From Devosia sp. FKR38 (GTDB lineage: Bacteria > Pseudomonadota > Alphaproteobacteria > Rhizobiales > Devosiaceae): 64,000 bases of DNA. Position 1 is the first letter of the stretch, and the number at the start of each line of letters is the position of its first letter. Positions 18,826 through 31,714 of the stretch are shown piece after piece. The notes below the pieces were generated by a model. The model ran no database searches. It was not told where the DNA came from and saw only the letters and a program-made list of their open reading frames with translations. The stretch spans positions 1,711,641-1,775,640 of the forward strand of contig NZ_STGC01000005.1 of assembly GCF_005222805.1 (NCBI RefSeq), given 5' to 3'. Both the position numbers and the translations under genes were made by a program.

Positions 18826-20106
18826 TCAGATGCGGCCGAACACCAGCGCGGCATTGACGCCGCCGAAGCCGAACGAGTTCGACAGCGCATAATCGACCTG
18901 CGCCTTCTGCGCCACATTGGGCACCAGGTTGAACTTGTCGGCGACCTCTTCGGGGTCATTGAGGTTGATCGTGGGCGGCAGCACGCCTTCGCGCAGCGCC
19001 TGCACCGTCACCACGGCCTCGAACGCACCGGCGGCGCCCAGCATGTGCCCGGTCGCCGATTTGGTCGAGGACACGGCCAGATCCTTGCCGCGGCCCTCAA
19101 ACACCGCTGAAATGCCGGCGATCTCGGCCGCATCGCCCACCGCAGTCGAGGTGGCATGCGCATTGACATAGCCGATCTGCGACGGGTCGACGCCAGCCAT
19201 GGTGAGCGCATTGCGCATCGCCACCTGCGCCCCGGCGCCATCGGGCGAACCCGAAGTCAGGTGATAGGCATCAGCGGAGGTGCCATAGCCCGCCAGGATT
19301 GCCAGCGGCGTTGCGCCGCGCGCCTTGGCATGGCTGAGCTTTTCGATCACCAGCACGGCAGCGCCTTCGGCCAGCACGAAGCCATCATGACCCTTGTCGA
19401 AGGGGCGCGAAGCCTCCTGCGGCCGGTCGTTGAACGTTGTCGCCAGCGCACGGGAAGCGGCAAAGCCACCCACCGAAATGGGGTCCACCGAGCCTTCGGC
19501 ACCACCGACCACGGCCACTTCGGCCTCGCCGGTCATGATCAGGCGCATGCCATCGCCAATGGCCTGGGCCGAGGCGGCGCAGGCGGTCACCGGCGTGCCA
19601 ATCGGCCCGCGGAATCCGTGCAGGATCGAGAGCCAGCCGGCGGCCAGATTGGCCAGGAACGACGGCACGGTGAACGGCGACAGCCGCCGCGCGCCCTTGG
19701 TGTTGATGGTTTCCACCGCCCGCGCCATCACCGGCGAGCCGCCCACCCCCGAGCCGATGATTGTGGCCGTAGCCGCCTGATCTTCCGGCGAGGTGGGGTG
19801 CCAATTGGCCTGGTTCAGCGCTTCGGTGGCCGCGCCAATGGCATATTGGATGAATAGATCCATCTTCTTGACGTCCTTGCCATCGATGAAATCGATGGGA
19901 TCGAACCCCTGCGGATCATTGGCCTTGGCCGGCACCAGCCCGGCAATGCTGGCGCCAAAGCCGGTGGTGTCGAAACGGTCGTTCTGCACGATGCCGCTGC
20001 GGCCGGCCGTCAGCCGCTCCCACATGGTGGGCACGCCCACGCCCAGCGGGCAGACAACGCCCATGCCGGTAACAACGATCGGATCGGACGGGTCTGGCTT
20101 GAGCAT
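18826..20106 (-). CDS. fabF: Beta-ketoacyl-ACP synthase II
   Basis: This encodes 426 residues of a thiolase-fold condensing enzyme that elongates acyl-ACP with malonyl-ACP. The catalytic cysteine is in TACAASAQ, and the two histidines are in NAHATST and SATGHMLGAAG. NAHAT replaces the more usual NAHGT. The gene stands alone, without acpP or fabG, so it may be a secondary or specialised synthase and not the main FabF. The ATG at 20106 has AGGAGA upstream; the longer frame runs into intergenic sequence. Confidence 0.88.
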   Translation of the reverse strand: MLKPDPSDPIVVTGMGVVCPLGVGVPTMWERLTAGRSGIVQNDRFDTTGFGASIAGLVPAKANDPQGFDPIDFIDGKDVKKMDLFIQYAIGAATEALNQANWHPTSPEDQAATATIIGSGVGGSPVMARAVETINTKGARRLSPFTVPSFLANLAAGWLSILHGFRGPIGTPVTACAASAQAIGDGMRLIMTGEAEVAVVGGAEGSVDPISVGGFAASRALATTFNDRPQEASRPFDKGHDGFVLAEGAAVLVIEKLSHAKARGATPLAILAGYGTSADAYHLTSGSPDGAGAQVAMRNALTMAGVDPSQIGYVNAHATSTAVGDAAEIAGISAVFEGRGKDLAVSSTKSATGHMLGAAGAFEAVVTVQALREGVLPPTINLNDPEEVADKFNLVPNVAQKAQVDYALSNSFGFGGVNAALVFGRI

Positions 20107-20163
20107 GTTCTGTCTCCTGAAGAAAAGGCGTTTTGACGTGGCGCGTCCCGGCCACCGGGACAA

Positions 20164-20580
20164 TTAGAGGCGCGCCACCTGCCGCAGCGCGGCGATGACG
20201 GTGGAAAAACCGGGGGCTTCGAGCGCCGCCCGCAAGGCCGCCTGGTTCTGCTCCCAGGCAGGTCGCACGATATCGACCGTCTCGGCGCCCTGCGGCGTCA
20301 ACCGGGCAATGCGGCTATTGCCGCGCTCACCATCGGCCCAGGCCACCAGGCCCCGCCGCTCGAGCAGCGCCAGATTGCGCGACAATGTTGAGCGATCCAT
20401 GGCAATGGCCGCCGCCATCTGCGTCACCGAGCGACCCGGATGCTTGAGCAGCGAGCCCAGGATGCTGAACTGCGCCGCCGTGATGCCGAAGCTGCGCAGC
20501 TTGCGATCGGCCAAACGCGTCACGGCCCGCGAGGCCATGCGTGCGTTCAGCACCAGACATTGGTCGAAATCATCCTGCAT
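20164..20580 (-). CDS. MarR-family transcriptional regulator
   Basis: This encodes 138 residues of a MarR winged-helix dimer. Visible are the helix RKLRSFGITAAQFSILGSL, recognition helix MDRSTLSRNLALLERRGLV and wing DGERGNSRIARLT. The predicted start has no good ribosome-binding site and coincides with the expected transcription start of the upstream promoter, so the mRNA may be leaderless. A perfect 14-bp palindrome lies between its -35 and -10, which suggests autorepression. It is divergent from icd and downstream of fabF's start, so fabF is a possible target. Confidence 0.9.
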   Translation of the reverse strand: MQDDFDQCLVLNARMASRAVTRLADRKLRSFGITAAQFSILGSLLKHPGRSVTQMAAAIAMDRSTLSRNLALLERRGLVAWADGERGNSRIARLTPQGAETVDIVRPAWEQNQAALRAALEAPGFSTVIAALRQVARL

Positions 20581-20587
20581 GCGGGCA

Positions 20588-20616
20588 CAGGTAGTCGTGC
20601 ATATGCACGGTGTCAA
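20588..20616 (-). promoter_or_regulatory. Predicted marR promoter with operator palindrome in the spacer
   Basis: On the minus strand TTGACA (20616-20611) and TACCTG (20593-20588) are 17 bases apart. The perfect palindrome CGTGCATATGCACG (20596-20609) fills the spacer, the usual position of an autoregulatory operator. Confidence 0.65.
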
Positions 20617-20644
20617 CTGGCATGCCCCCTTGCCCATGCCGCCT

Positions 20645-20673
20645 TTGCACCCCTCCAAAGCCAGTGCTATACG
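20645..20673 (+). promoter_or_regulatory. Predicted icd promoter
   Basis: TTGCAC (20645-20650) and TATACG (20668-20673) are separated by 17 bases, about 47 bases before the icd ATG. The match to a sigma-70-type promoter is good. Confidence 0.6.
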
Positions 20674-20726
20674 GGCTGCGAACAAGGCCGACAGGCCCAC
20701 ATGTGGATTTCAGGGAGATGTTTCCG

Positions 20727-21944
20727 ATGAGCAAAATCAAAGTCGCCAACCCCGTGGTCGATCTCGACGGCGATGAGATGACCCGGATCATCTGGCAGGC
20801 GATCAAGGACAAGCTCATCCACCCCTACCTCGATCTGCCGATCGAATATTATGACCTGAGCGTGGAAAGCCGCGACGCCACCAGCGACCAGATCACCGTC
20901 GACGCCGCCCATGCCATCCAGAAGCATGGCGTTGGCATCAAATGCGCCACCATCACCCCCGATGAGCAGCGCGTCGAGGAATTCAAGCTCAAGAAGATGT
21001 GGAAGTCGCCCAACGGCACCATCCGCAACATCCTGGGCGGCGTAATCTTCCGCGAGCCCATCATCTGCAAGAACGTGCCGCGCCTGGTGCCCGGCTGGAC
21101 CCAGCCCATCATCGTGGGCCGCCATGCCTTTGGCGATCAGTACCGCGCCACCGATTTCCGCTTCCCCGGCAAGGGCACGCTGACCATCAAGTTCACCGGC
21201 GAAGATGGCAAGGTCATCGAGCACGAGGTCTATCAGGCCCCCGGCGCCGGCGTGGCGATGGCCATGTACAACCTCGACGATTCGATCCGCGATTTCGCCT
21301 ATTCCAGCTTCAACTATGCGCTGGCCCGCGGCGTCCCCTGCTATCTCTCCACCAAGAACACCATCCTCAAGGCCTATGACGGGCGCTTCAAGGATATCTT
21401 CCAGGAGATCTACGAGGCCGAGTTCAAGGAGCAGTTCGAAGCCAAGAAGATCTGGTACGAACACCGCCTGATCGACGACATGGTCGCCTCCGCCCTCAAG
21501 TGGAGCGGCGGCTATGTCTGGGCCTGCAAGAACTACGACGGCGACGTGCAGTCCGACATCGTGGCCCAGGGCTTTGGCTCGCTGGGCCTGATGACCTCGG
21601 TTCTGGCCACGCCCGATGGCAAGATCGTGGAAGCCGAAGCCGCCCATGGCACCGTGACCCGTCACTACCGCCAGCACCAGCAGGGCAAGGAAACCTCGAC
21701 CAATTCCACCGCCTCCATCTTCGCCTGGACCCGTGGCCTCGCCCACCGCGCCAAGCTCGATGACAACGAGGCGCTGGCCAAGTTCGCGCTGACCCTGGAA
21801 AAGGTCACCGTCGACACCATCGAAGAAGGCAAGATGACCAAGGACCTGTCCCTGCTCGTCGGCCCCGATCAGCCCTGGCTCTCGACCATCGGCTTCCTCG
21901 ACGCCATCGACCAGAACCTGCAGAAGGCCATGTCGGCCGCCTGA
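20727..21944 (+). CDS. icd: NADP-dependent isocitrate dehydrogenase
   Basis: This encodes 405 residues of the homodimeric NADP-IDH of the eukaryote-like subfamily, which oxidises isocitrate to 2-oxoglutarate in the TCA cycle. The start [19 protein letters not shown] is diagnostic, with the substrate segment [12 protein letters not shown] and the cofactor-binding [12 protein letters not shown]. The ATG at 20727 is preceded by GGGAGA. It has a predicted promoter and a strong terminator, so it is monocistronic. Confidence 0.98.
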   Translation: MSKIKVANPVVDLDGDEMTRIIWQAIKDKLIHPYLDLPIEYYDLSVESRDATSDQITVDAAHAIQKHGVGIKCATITPDEQRVEEFKLKKMWKSPNGTIRNILGGVIFREPIICKNVPRLVPGWTQPIIVGRHAFGDQYRATDFRFPGKGTLTIKFTGEDGKVIEHEVYQAPGAGVAMAMYNLDDSIRDFAYSSFNYALARGVPCYLSTKNTILKAYDGRFKDIFQEIYEAEFKEQFEAKKIWYEHRLIDDMVASALKWSGGYVWACKNYDGDVQSDIVAQGFGSLGLMTSVLATPDGKIVEAEAAHGTVTRHYRQHQQGKETSTNSTASIFAWTRGLAHRAKLDDNEALAKFALTLEKVTVDTIEEGKMTKDLSLLVGPDQPWLSTIGFLDAIDQNLQKAMSAA

Positions 21945-21971
21945 TCGGCCCCCCTTGCTTCAGACCACACC

Positions 21972-22000
21972 AAAACGGCGCCCCTGGGCGCCGTTTTTCT
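21972..22000 (+). terminator. Rho-independent terminator after icd
   Basis: A 12-bp stem (21972-21983 with 21986-21997) with a two-base loop ends in a TTTTT run. Confidence 0.92.
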
Positions 22001-22040
22001 TTGGGGGATGGTGCCGGCGCGCGACAATCTCAGTCGACAC

Positions 22041-22135
22041 CCTCCCCCGAAAGGGGAGGAATCAAGGGCGGGGGTGATTGCCCCCGATATCGGGGCTTTA
22101 GCACCCCCTCCCGGCCTCCCCCATCAAGGGGGAGG
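22041..22135. repeat. Cluster of short GC palindromes
   Basis: Three palindromes lie in this intergenic stretch: CCTCCCC-N5-GGGGAGG (22041-22059), CCCCGATATCGGGG (22082-22095) and CCTCCCCC-N5-GGGGGAGG (22115-22135). They look like degenerate copies of one dispersed intergenic repeat. No gene is seen between 22001 and 22217. Confidence 0.6.
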
Positions 22136-22217
22136 TGCCGTCAGGTGGTTGGGGCGGGATTGAGGACGAACGCGATCGCCCTCCCGCTTGAGGCGGAGGT
22201 TGGTCGAAGACGCCCCC

Positions 22218-23915
22218 CTACTTCGTCTTGCCCGCCTTGGGCGTCACGGTCAGTTCGAAGCGTTCGCCGGCCGTGATGGTCACCGGCGTTTCGCTTTGGG
22301 CGTCATCCTTGCGGGTCAGCACCACATAGTCGCCCGCCGGCAGCGTGGTCTCGAACGCCGGGCCATAGCCATAGCCGAACGATTGCCGATTGCCCTCAAT
22401 GGTCTTGGCGGCGCCGAAAGCCTCGACATACTCATCCGCCGGCGTAGCCACCGCCAGAATGCCGGCGCCCAGCACCACCGGCACCTCTGTCAGCTCCGCC
22501 GTCTTGACCGAGAACGGCACCTCGCCCGCCGCGCCGCCGAGCCGATAGGCCACCACATAGTCGCCCGGCGGCAGCTCAAAGCTCTGCTCGCCGCCATAGC
22601 CATAGACCACCGATGTGCGGCTGCCATCGATGGCCTTCTTGGCCTCCAGGATCTCAAAGAAGATATCGGCCTCCACGGCCATGCCGGCCACATAGGCGGC
22701 GCTGAGCTTGGCTGTGCCGACGCCGATCACCACATCCTCGTCCACCGTCTCGCCGGCCTTGAGGTCATAGCTGCGCGTCACCTTGGCCGTGCCGATGGTA
22801 AAGTCGATCTCGGTCGGTCCGGCCGGCAGCACCATGTCGATGGGGCCATATTCGGTGGTCAGGTATTCGCCATTGCTGCGGATTTCCACCGTCGCCTGGT
22901 CGTCCACAGCCGCGCCCTCGCTGGGCAGGGGCCGCAGCTTGACGATGGTGCCATTGACCACGAAATGCGGGGTGGCCACCTTGCCGGCCTCGATGGTCAC
23001 CGTCTGCTCGACACTGGCGCGCTCGACCGACCCCTTCATGATATAGTCGCCCGGCTCCAGATTGCCCTTGAAGTCGGCGTAATAGTCGGTGTCCAGCTGC
23101 TCGCCGGGCGTGCCATCGGCCTTGGGGGTGAACCACTCCCAGACGACGTCATAGTCGTCATTGGTGATATCCGGGCTGCCTTCGGCCAGCGCGATGGTCG
23201 GCACCAGATTGAACTCAGCCACCGGCTCAGGCTTGGGCTCCGGTTCGGGGACCGGTGCGGTCTCGGCCTGGGTCACCTGCGCCACCGTGGTGCTCAGCGC
23301 ATCGACCAGAGCGTCGCCGTCCTGTGCCGACAGATATTGCCCGCCGGTGTTCTCGGCCAGGCACGCCACCTGCTGCCCCTCTTCGTCAGACAGCCCGAAG
23401 CCCAGCACATGGGTGGTGAAGTCGACGCCGCGATTTTCAAGGTCTGCGGCCAGCGCGCAGGGATCGACATCACAGGTCTCCAGCCCATCGGTGATCAGGA
23501 TCACCGTGGCCTTGTCCTCGGTGAACTGCAGCGTCTCGGCCGCGCGACGCACCGCTTCGGAGATCGGCGTCTTGCCCTTGGGATTGATCGCCTCGGCCGC
23601 TGCCACAATGGCCGGTCCGGTGCCCGGCCCGGGCTCGACCAGCATTTCGATATCGTCGCAATTGCCCTTCTCGCGGTGGCCATAGCTCATCAGGCCCAGC
23701 TCGAGATCATCGGGCAGATCGGTGAGCACCGAGGCCAGCGTCTCGCGCGCAATGGTGATGCGCGCCTTGCCGTCGATCTGCGCCCACATCGAGCCCGACC
23801 CGTCCAGCACGATGATCGCCCGATCCGCCGCGACCACTGGCAGGGCCAGGCCGAGGGCGGCCACCATGCCCAGAGCCAGACTGCGCCAACCCAATCCCAA
23901 GTTCCAGCCCGCCAT
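22218..23915 (-). CDS. Secreted von Willebrand factor A domain protein
   Basis: This encodes 565 residues. A signal peptide (residues 1-30) is followed by a VWA domain (about 32-215) with an intact MIDAS, DGSGSM at residues 38-43 and the TPI and TDGLETC segments. The rest is a proline/glutamate linker and several beta-rich modules, each with a PGDY or PAGDY turn. It is probably periplasmic or surface-attached and binds a protein partner through the metal site. The ATG at 23915 has GGAGG seven bases upstream; the much longer open frame is rejected. The partner is unknown. Confidence 0.88.
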   Translation of the reverse strand: MAGWNLGLGWRSLALGMVAALGLALPVVAADRAIIVLDGSGSMWAQIDGKARITIARETLASVLTDLPDDLELGLMSYGHREKGNCDDIEMLVEPGPGTGPAIVAAAEAINPKGKTPISEAVRRAAETLQFTEDKATVILITDGLETCDVDPCALAADLENRGVDFTTHVLGFGLSDEEGQQVACLAENTGGQYLSAQDGDALVDALSTTVAQVTQAETAPVPEPEPKPEPVAEFNLVPTIALAEGSPDITNDDYDVVWEWFTPKADGTPGEQLDTDYYADFKGNLEPGDYIMKGSVERASVEQTVTIEAGKVATPHFVVNGTIVKLRPLPSEGAAVDDQATVEIRSNGEYLTTEYGPIDMVLPAGPTEIDFTIGTAKVTRSYDLKAGETVDEDVVIGVGTAKLSAAYVAGMAVEADIFFEILEAKKAIDGSRTSVVYGYGGEQSFELPPGDYVVAYRLGGAAGEVPFSVKTAELTEVPVVLGAGILAVATPADEYVEAFGAAKTIEGNRQSFGYGYGPAFETTLPAGDYVVLTRKDDAQSETPVTITAGERFELTVTPKAGKTK

Positions 23916-24343
23916 GCGCCGTCCTCCCCGATGCAGGGCTGCAATAATGGCAGCTCCCTTTGCTGACGCAATGGAAATCACGGCACTGGTGACACCAGTA
24001 TGAACCCAGGTCCGATCAATTCCCGATAAAGTTGATCTGCAATTGCCCGCAAATCTAGAGCGGCAGTATTGCCGTAGCTCGCCCTGTCCTGGGCGCCCCC
24101 GCCATCCTCGTCCCGTCAGACGCCAACGCCCCAGTGCGGCCCAATCCGTCCAAAGCGCCGCATTTTCTTCCACCGCGACAACCATGTTGACGGCAGCGCC
24201 GAAATCACTCACTAGTTGACGTAATGGTCAACCGTATGGCCGGAGAGAGGAAAGACTGACGTATAGGTCAGCACCTTTGCCGTAACGGGGCCGCGACAGC
24301 CAACGCGCTGTCAGAGAATGATTTTTTGTGATTGGAGGGTCAC
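23916..24343. other. 428-base divergent intergenic region without a gene
   Basis: This region lies between the VWA gene (minus) and the porin gene (plus). It holds no convincing ORF. It contains the dyad CGGCA-N4-TGCCG at 24061-24074 and the two tandem operators at 24215-24271. Confidence 0.7.
24215..24271 (+). promoter_or_regulatory. Two tandem TGAC-N6-GTCA operators upstream of the FadL-like porin
   Basis: The first site is GTTGAC-N6-GTCAAC (24215-24232). The second is CTGAC-N6-GTCAG (24256-24271). Both read GTA in the first half of the spacer, and their centres are 40 bases apart, close to four helical turns. The pair lies 73-129 bases before the porin start and suggests a dimeric regulator binding cooperatively on one face of the DNA. 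Confidence 0.6.
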
Positions 24344-25453
24344 TTGCGCACATCTATTCGACTGATCGGGGCCATGGCTGGTCTCGCCCTGAGCCTGCCG
24401 CTGGCCGGCACCGCTCTCGCCGGCGGGCTCGACGCCAATGGCTATGACTGGGATCTGCTGTTCGATCCGGCCACCTATGCCAGCAAGGCCACCGCCACCT
24501 ACGTCTATGTCAACAAGGACGTGACCAACCCGGGCGTCACGCCCGGCGTGATCGCCACCACGCCCTCGCGCGTCCACTACAATGTCGGCGTCAAGGCCGA
24601 CATCTTCGACATGGCCAGCTGCCTGATTTCCGTACAGAACCCCTTCGGTTCGGACACGGCGCGCACCAATGCCTATGCCGCCATGACCAAGCAGGCGGTC
24701 AGCGAATCCATCCGCTCCACCGACACCGGCCTCACCTGTGCCGTCGGCCTGCCCGCCGGCCCTGGCGTCGTCAGCCTGATCGGCGGCATCTCCGCACAGA
24801 ACCTCGACTATCAGGCGGCCATCCCCACGGGCCTGGCCACCAACACCCCGCTCTCGCTCAATGGCTGGGGCCTGGGCTGGCGCGCCGGCGCCGCCTATGA
24901 AATCCCCGAATATGCCCTGCGCGTCAGCGCCATCTACAATGCGCCGATCAACTACACGCTGAACGGCACCGCCTATGGTGGCGCGGCCTCCTCGGCGGTC
25001 ACCGCGCCGCAATCGATCGAAGTGCGCGGCCAGACCGGCATCGCACCCGGCTGGCTGGCCCTGGGCTCGGTCAAATGGACCAATTGGTCGGTGCTGCAGA
25101 AGCTGACCGTCACCACCATCGGCGCCCCCGTGGTTTCCACCTTCAACTATCGCGACAGCTGGACCATTTCGGGCGGTATCGGCCATGCCCTGACCGACCA
25201 GCTGAGCCTGGTGGCCATGGCCACCTGGGATCAGGGCACCTCGACCCCTGGCGCCGGTGGCGTGCTCACCGCCGGCACCCAGACCGATCGTTTTGGCCTG
25301 TCGCTGGGCGGCATCTACAATGCCTCCTCCAATGTGCAGATCACCGGCGGCATTTCGGCCAGCACCCTGGCCTCGGGCTCCAATGCCCTGGGCGAGCGCT
25401 GGAACACCGGCTATGTCCTGGCCGTCAGCGGCGGCATCAAGGGCTCGTTCTAG
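24344..25453 (+). CDS. OmpP1/FadL-family outer-membrane channel
   Basis: This encodes 369 residues with a signal peptide (residues 1-27, cleavage after ALA) and a beta-barrel that ends in phenylalanine, as outer-membrane proteins do. The IEVRGQTGIAPGWLALGSVKWTNWS region and the repeated amphipathic strands match the FadL/TodX family, which imports long-chain fatty acids or aromatic hydrocarbons. The TTG at 24344 is chosen because GGAGG stands five bases before it. It is monocistronic, with a terminator 27 bases after the stop. The substrate is not known. Confidence 0.87.
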   Translation: MRTSIRLIGAMAGLALSLPLAGTALAGGLDANGYDWDLLFDPATYASKATATYVYVNKDVTNPGVTPGVIATTPSRVHYNVGVKADIFDMASCLISVQNPFGSDTARTNAYAAMTKQAVSESIRSTDTGLTCAVGLPAGPGVVSLIGGISAQNLDYQAAIPTGLATNTPLSLNGWGLGWRAGAAYEIPEYALRVSAIYNAPINYTLNGTAYGGAASSAVTAPQSIEVRGQTGIAPGWLALGSVKWTNWSVLQKLTVTTIGAPVVSTFNYRDSWTISGGIGHALTDQLSLVAMATWDQGTSTPGAGGVLTAGTQTDRFGLSLGGIYNASSNVQITGGISASTLASGSNALGERWNTGYVLAVSGGIKGSF

Positions 25454-25479
25454 CCCCACGCCGACCACTGCACCCCATC

Positions 25480-25512
25480 GGGCCGCCGGGCACTCGCCCC
25501 GCGGCCCTTTTT
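25480..25512 (+). terminator. Rho-independent terminator after the porin gene
   Basis: GGGCCGC (25480-25486) pairs with GCGGCCC (25501-25507), with further pairing inside, and is followed by TTTTT. Confidence 0.85.
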
Positions 25513-25662
25513 CATGCCCCTGCGCCCCATCGTGCTGCCACGGCGCGAAAAAATCCGGACGCGCCACGGGTATAACGCCGCAGCCCGCACATTGCCCATC
25601 GACGGCGCCGCAGCCGCCCTCTAGTGTCCGGCCAGTCTCACCCCAGCAATCGTGGATGTGCC

Positions 25663-26595
25663 ATGCCGGTCGGCGTGTTTTATGCTGTTGTCGCCTATTC
25701 GGTCTATTCCTGCGGCGATGCGGTCATCAAGGGCTTCGGTCAGAGCCTGTCGGTGTTCGAGATCGGCTTTTTCATCGCCATTTTCTCGCTCATTCCCGCG
25801 CTCTTCGTGAAGCCCAAGGGCGAGCTCTGGCGCGACAGCTTCCGCCTCACCCATCCGGCCCTCGTACACCTGCGCTCCTTCACCGGCGTCGCCTCCTCGG
25901 CCCTGGTGACCTATGCCTTTGTCACCATCCCCTTTGCCGAGACCTATTCGCTGGTCTTCATGATGCCGCTGTTCATCACCATCATGTCGGTGCTGGTGCT
26001 GCGCGAAAAGGTCGATCCCCTGCGCTGGGCCATGCTGGCCCTGGGCTTTGTCGGCGTCATGCTGGTGGTGCGCCCCGGTTTCCGGGAGCTGCAGCTCGGC
26101 CATCTCGCCGCGCTCGCCTGCGCCTTTTTCGGCGCCGCCACCACCACCATCCTGCGCGTCATTGCCCCGCAGGAAAAGCGCGTGAGCCTGATCGCCCTGC
26201 CCGCGCTCTATATCGTGGTGGTCAATGCCGCCCTGATGCTGCCCAGCTTCATCATGCCCACGCCCACCCAGTTCGCCCTCCTGGCCATTGGCGGCAGCTT
26301 CGTCGGCATCGGCCATCTGCTGCTGATCGCCGCCACCCGCAATGCCGCCGCCAGCCAGGTGGCGCCCATCCAATATATCCAGATCGTCTGGGCCATCGGC
26401 CTGGGCGCCTTCTTCTATTTCGAGTATCCGGACGTGCTGGCCTATGTCGGCATTGCCGTTGTCGTGGCCTCGGGCCTGGTCAATGTGCTCATCGACGGCG
26501 CCCGCGCCCGTATCGCCGGCCGCTTTGCCGAATACCGCGCCCGCCGCAGCGGTTCGCCGACCAATATCTCCGAAGTGCAGGGCCCCGAGATTTAG
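25663..26595 (+). CDS. EamA/DMT-family transporter, copy 1
   Basis: This encodes 310 residues with ten predicted helices in two EamA repeats (drug/metabolite transporter superfamily). The start MPVGVFYAVVAYSVYSCGDA parallels the next gene, and the two proteins share segments such as LSVFEIGFF and LQLGHLA. The ATG at 25663 was chosen by that comparison. The C-terminus is longer and more polar than in copy 2. The substrate is unknown; the family exports amino acids, nucleosides and other metabolites. Confidence 0.87.
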   Translation: MPVGVFYAVVAYSVYSCGDAVIKGFGQSLSVFEIGFFIAIFSLIPALFVKPKGELWRDSFRLTHPALVHLRSFTGVASSALVTYAFVTIPFAETYSLVFMMPLFITIMSVLVLREKVDPLRWAMLALGFVGVMLVVRPGFRELQLGHLAALACAFFGAATTTILRVIAPQEKRVSLIALPALYIVVVNAALMLPSFIMPTPTQFALLAIGGSFVGIGHLLLIAATRNAAASQVAPIQYIQIVWAIGLGAFFYFEYPDVLAYVGIAVVVASGLVNVLIDGARARIAGRFAEYRARRSGSPTNISEVQGPEI

Positions 26596-26691
26596 CCCCG
26601 CCACCGCCCGCAGGGACATCGACGCCAAGGGCTGGCGCTTGTATGGTAGGACCATTCCCCCCGAGTCCGTCCCTGCGCATTGGATATTGCG

Positions 26692-27576
26692 ATGCCGATC
26701 GGCGTCATCTTTGCCTTTCTCGCCTATGCCAGTTTCTCGGTCGGCGACGCCCTGATCAAGGCGACCGGCCCGGCCCTGTCGGTGTTCGAGATCGGCTTTT
26801 TCACCATTACCCTCTCGATTATTCCGGCCGTCCTGACCACGCGCGACGAGCGCTGGCGCGACCTCTATAAGCTCCGCCACCCCTGGCTGGTGCATATCCG
26901 CTGCGCCACCGCCATCGGCGGCACCGCCTGCGTCATGTATGCCTTTACCCACATCCCCTTTGCCGATGTCTATGCCATCGGCTTTCTGACCCCGGTGGTC
27001 GTCACCATCCTGGGCGTGCTGCTGCTCAAGGAGCATGTCGCCATCCATCGCTGGCTGCTGCTCATCATCAGCTTTCTGGGCGTGGTGCTGGTCATCCGCC
27101 CCGGGGTGCGCGACCTGCAGCTCGGCCATCTCGCCATTCTGTGCAGCGTTTTCTTTGGCGGCGTGACCACAATCATCCTGCGCCACGTCGCCCCGCATGA
27201 GCGCCGGGTGAGCCTGGTGGGCCTCCAGGTGCTCTACTCGGCCATTTTCAACGGCGTGCTCATGCTGCCCGGCTTCGTCATGCCCAGCCTGCATCAGCTG
27301 CTGCTGTTCCTGGGAATTGGCCTGGTGGGGGGCACCGGCGGTCTGCTGCTGATCGCCGCCGCCCGCCGTACGCCGGCCAACCTGGTCGCCCCGGTGCAAT
27401 ATAGCCAGCTGATCTGGGCCATCGTCTTTGGCGCGCTGTTCTTCGGCGAATATCCCGACTGGATCGCCATTGTGGGGCTTCTCATCGTGCTCACCTCGGG
27501 CCTGGCCAATGTGATGACCGAAAAGCTCAAGATCGTCTGGAAGCCGCGCCTCTTCTTCTTCCGGACAGGCCTCTAA
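26692..27576 (+). CDS. EamA/DMT-family transporter, copy 2
   Basis: This encodes 294 residues and ten predicted helices, paralogous to copy 1 just upstream (same order of motifs, including LSVFEIGFF, IPFADVYAIGF and VIRPGVRDLQLGHLA). The ATG at 26692 gives MPIGVIFAF, matching the paralogue. Ninety-six bases separate the two genes without a terminator, so they may be cotranscribed. EamA proteins can work as dimers, so a heteromeric carrier is possible. Confidence 0.87.
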   Translation: MPIGVIFAFLAYASFSVGDALIKATGPALSVFEIGFFTITLSIIPAVLTTRDERWRDLYKLRHPWLVHIRCATAIGGTACVMYAFTHIPFADVYAIGFLTPVVVTILGVLLLKEHVAIHRWLLLIISFLGVVLVIRPGVRDLQLGHLAILCSVFFGGVTTIILRHVAPHERRVSLVGLQVLYSAIFNGVLMLPGFVMPSLHQLLLFLGIGLVGGTGGLLLIAAARRTPANLVAPVQYSQLIWAIVFGALFFGEYPDWIAIVGLLIVLTSGLANVMTEKLKIVWKPRLFFFRTGL

Positions 27577-27594
27577 GCCCCTGTGCCGCGCATG

Positions 27595-27631
27595 AAAAAG
27601 GGCCCCGCACGTTTGGTGCGGGGCCCTTTGA
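27595..27631. terminator. Bidirectional terminator between the EamA pair and alaS
   Basis: A perfect 14-bp stem (27597-27610 with 27616-27629) has T runs on both sides and serves the convergent EamA and alaS transcripts. Confidence 0.9.
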
Positions 27632-27648
27632 TTTGTCTGCCGTTCGCC

Positions 27649-30288
<2,640 letters not shown>

Positions 30289-30505
30289 GTCAGGACTTTC
30301 ATTCGGATCGCAGTGCGCTGCACCGCAGCAGAGGTCGGCTGGCTTTCTATCGCGGGGCCAGTCGCAATGTCCAGCATTGCGGCGACACTGCGGCGCCCGG
30401 CCTGGCGCCTTCTGATCACGGCCCCCCGACGCAGGGCCGGCGGAGGCCAGTCCCACGCCGCACCACAGCCCAGCTGACCACCCGGCTCAACCAGCACCAC
30501 GCAGC

Positions 30506-30532
30506 AAAAAGGGCACCGCTTGCGCGATGCCC
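30506..30532 (-). terminator. Rho-independent terminator after recA
   Basis: On the minus strand a 9-bp stem with one G-U pair (30532-30524 with 30519-30511) and loop GCAA is followed by TTTTT. It lies about 30 bases after the recA stop. Confidence 0.9.
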
Positions 30533-30559
30533 CAGTAACCCTTGCATGGGAGAATGAAC

Positions 30560-31633
<1,074 letters not shown>

Positions 31634-31714
31634 TCGTTGTCTCCTTATTCCACGCTCTTGGGGGGCGCGCAACGCGCCATCGCCTCAGGTGGTCATGCCT
31701 AGAATGTGCCCTAT

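Noticed and set aside
22188..23966. A 592-codon plus-strand frame opposite the VWA gene
   Set aside because: Antisense shadow; the minus-strand frame has a signal peptide, MIDAS motif and ribosome-binding site.
25621..27399. A 592-codon minus-strand frame opposite both EamA genes
   Set aside because: It spans two real genes and their gap and is rich in His/Gln/Asp/Gly, as expected for a complementary frame of membrane-protein genes.
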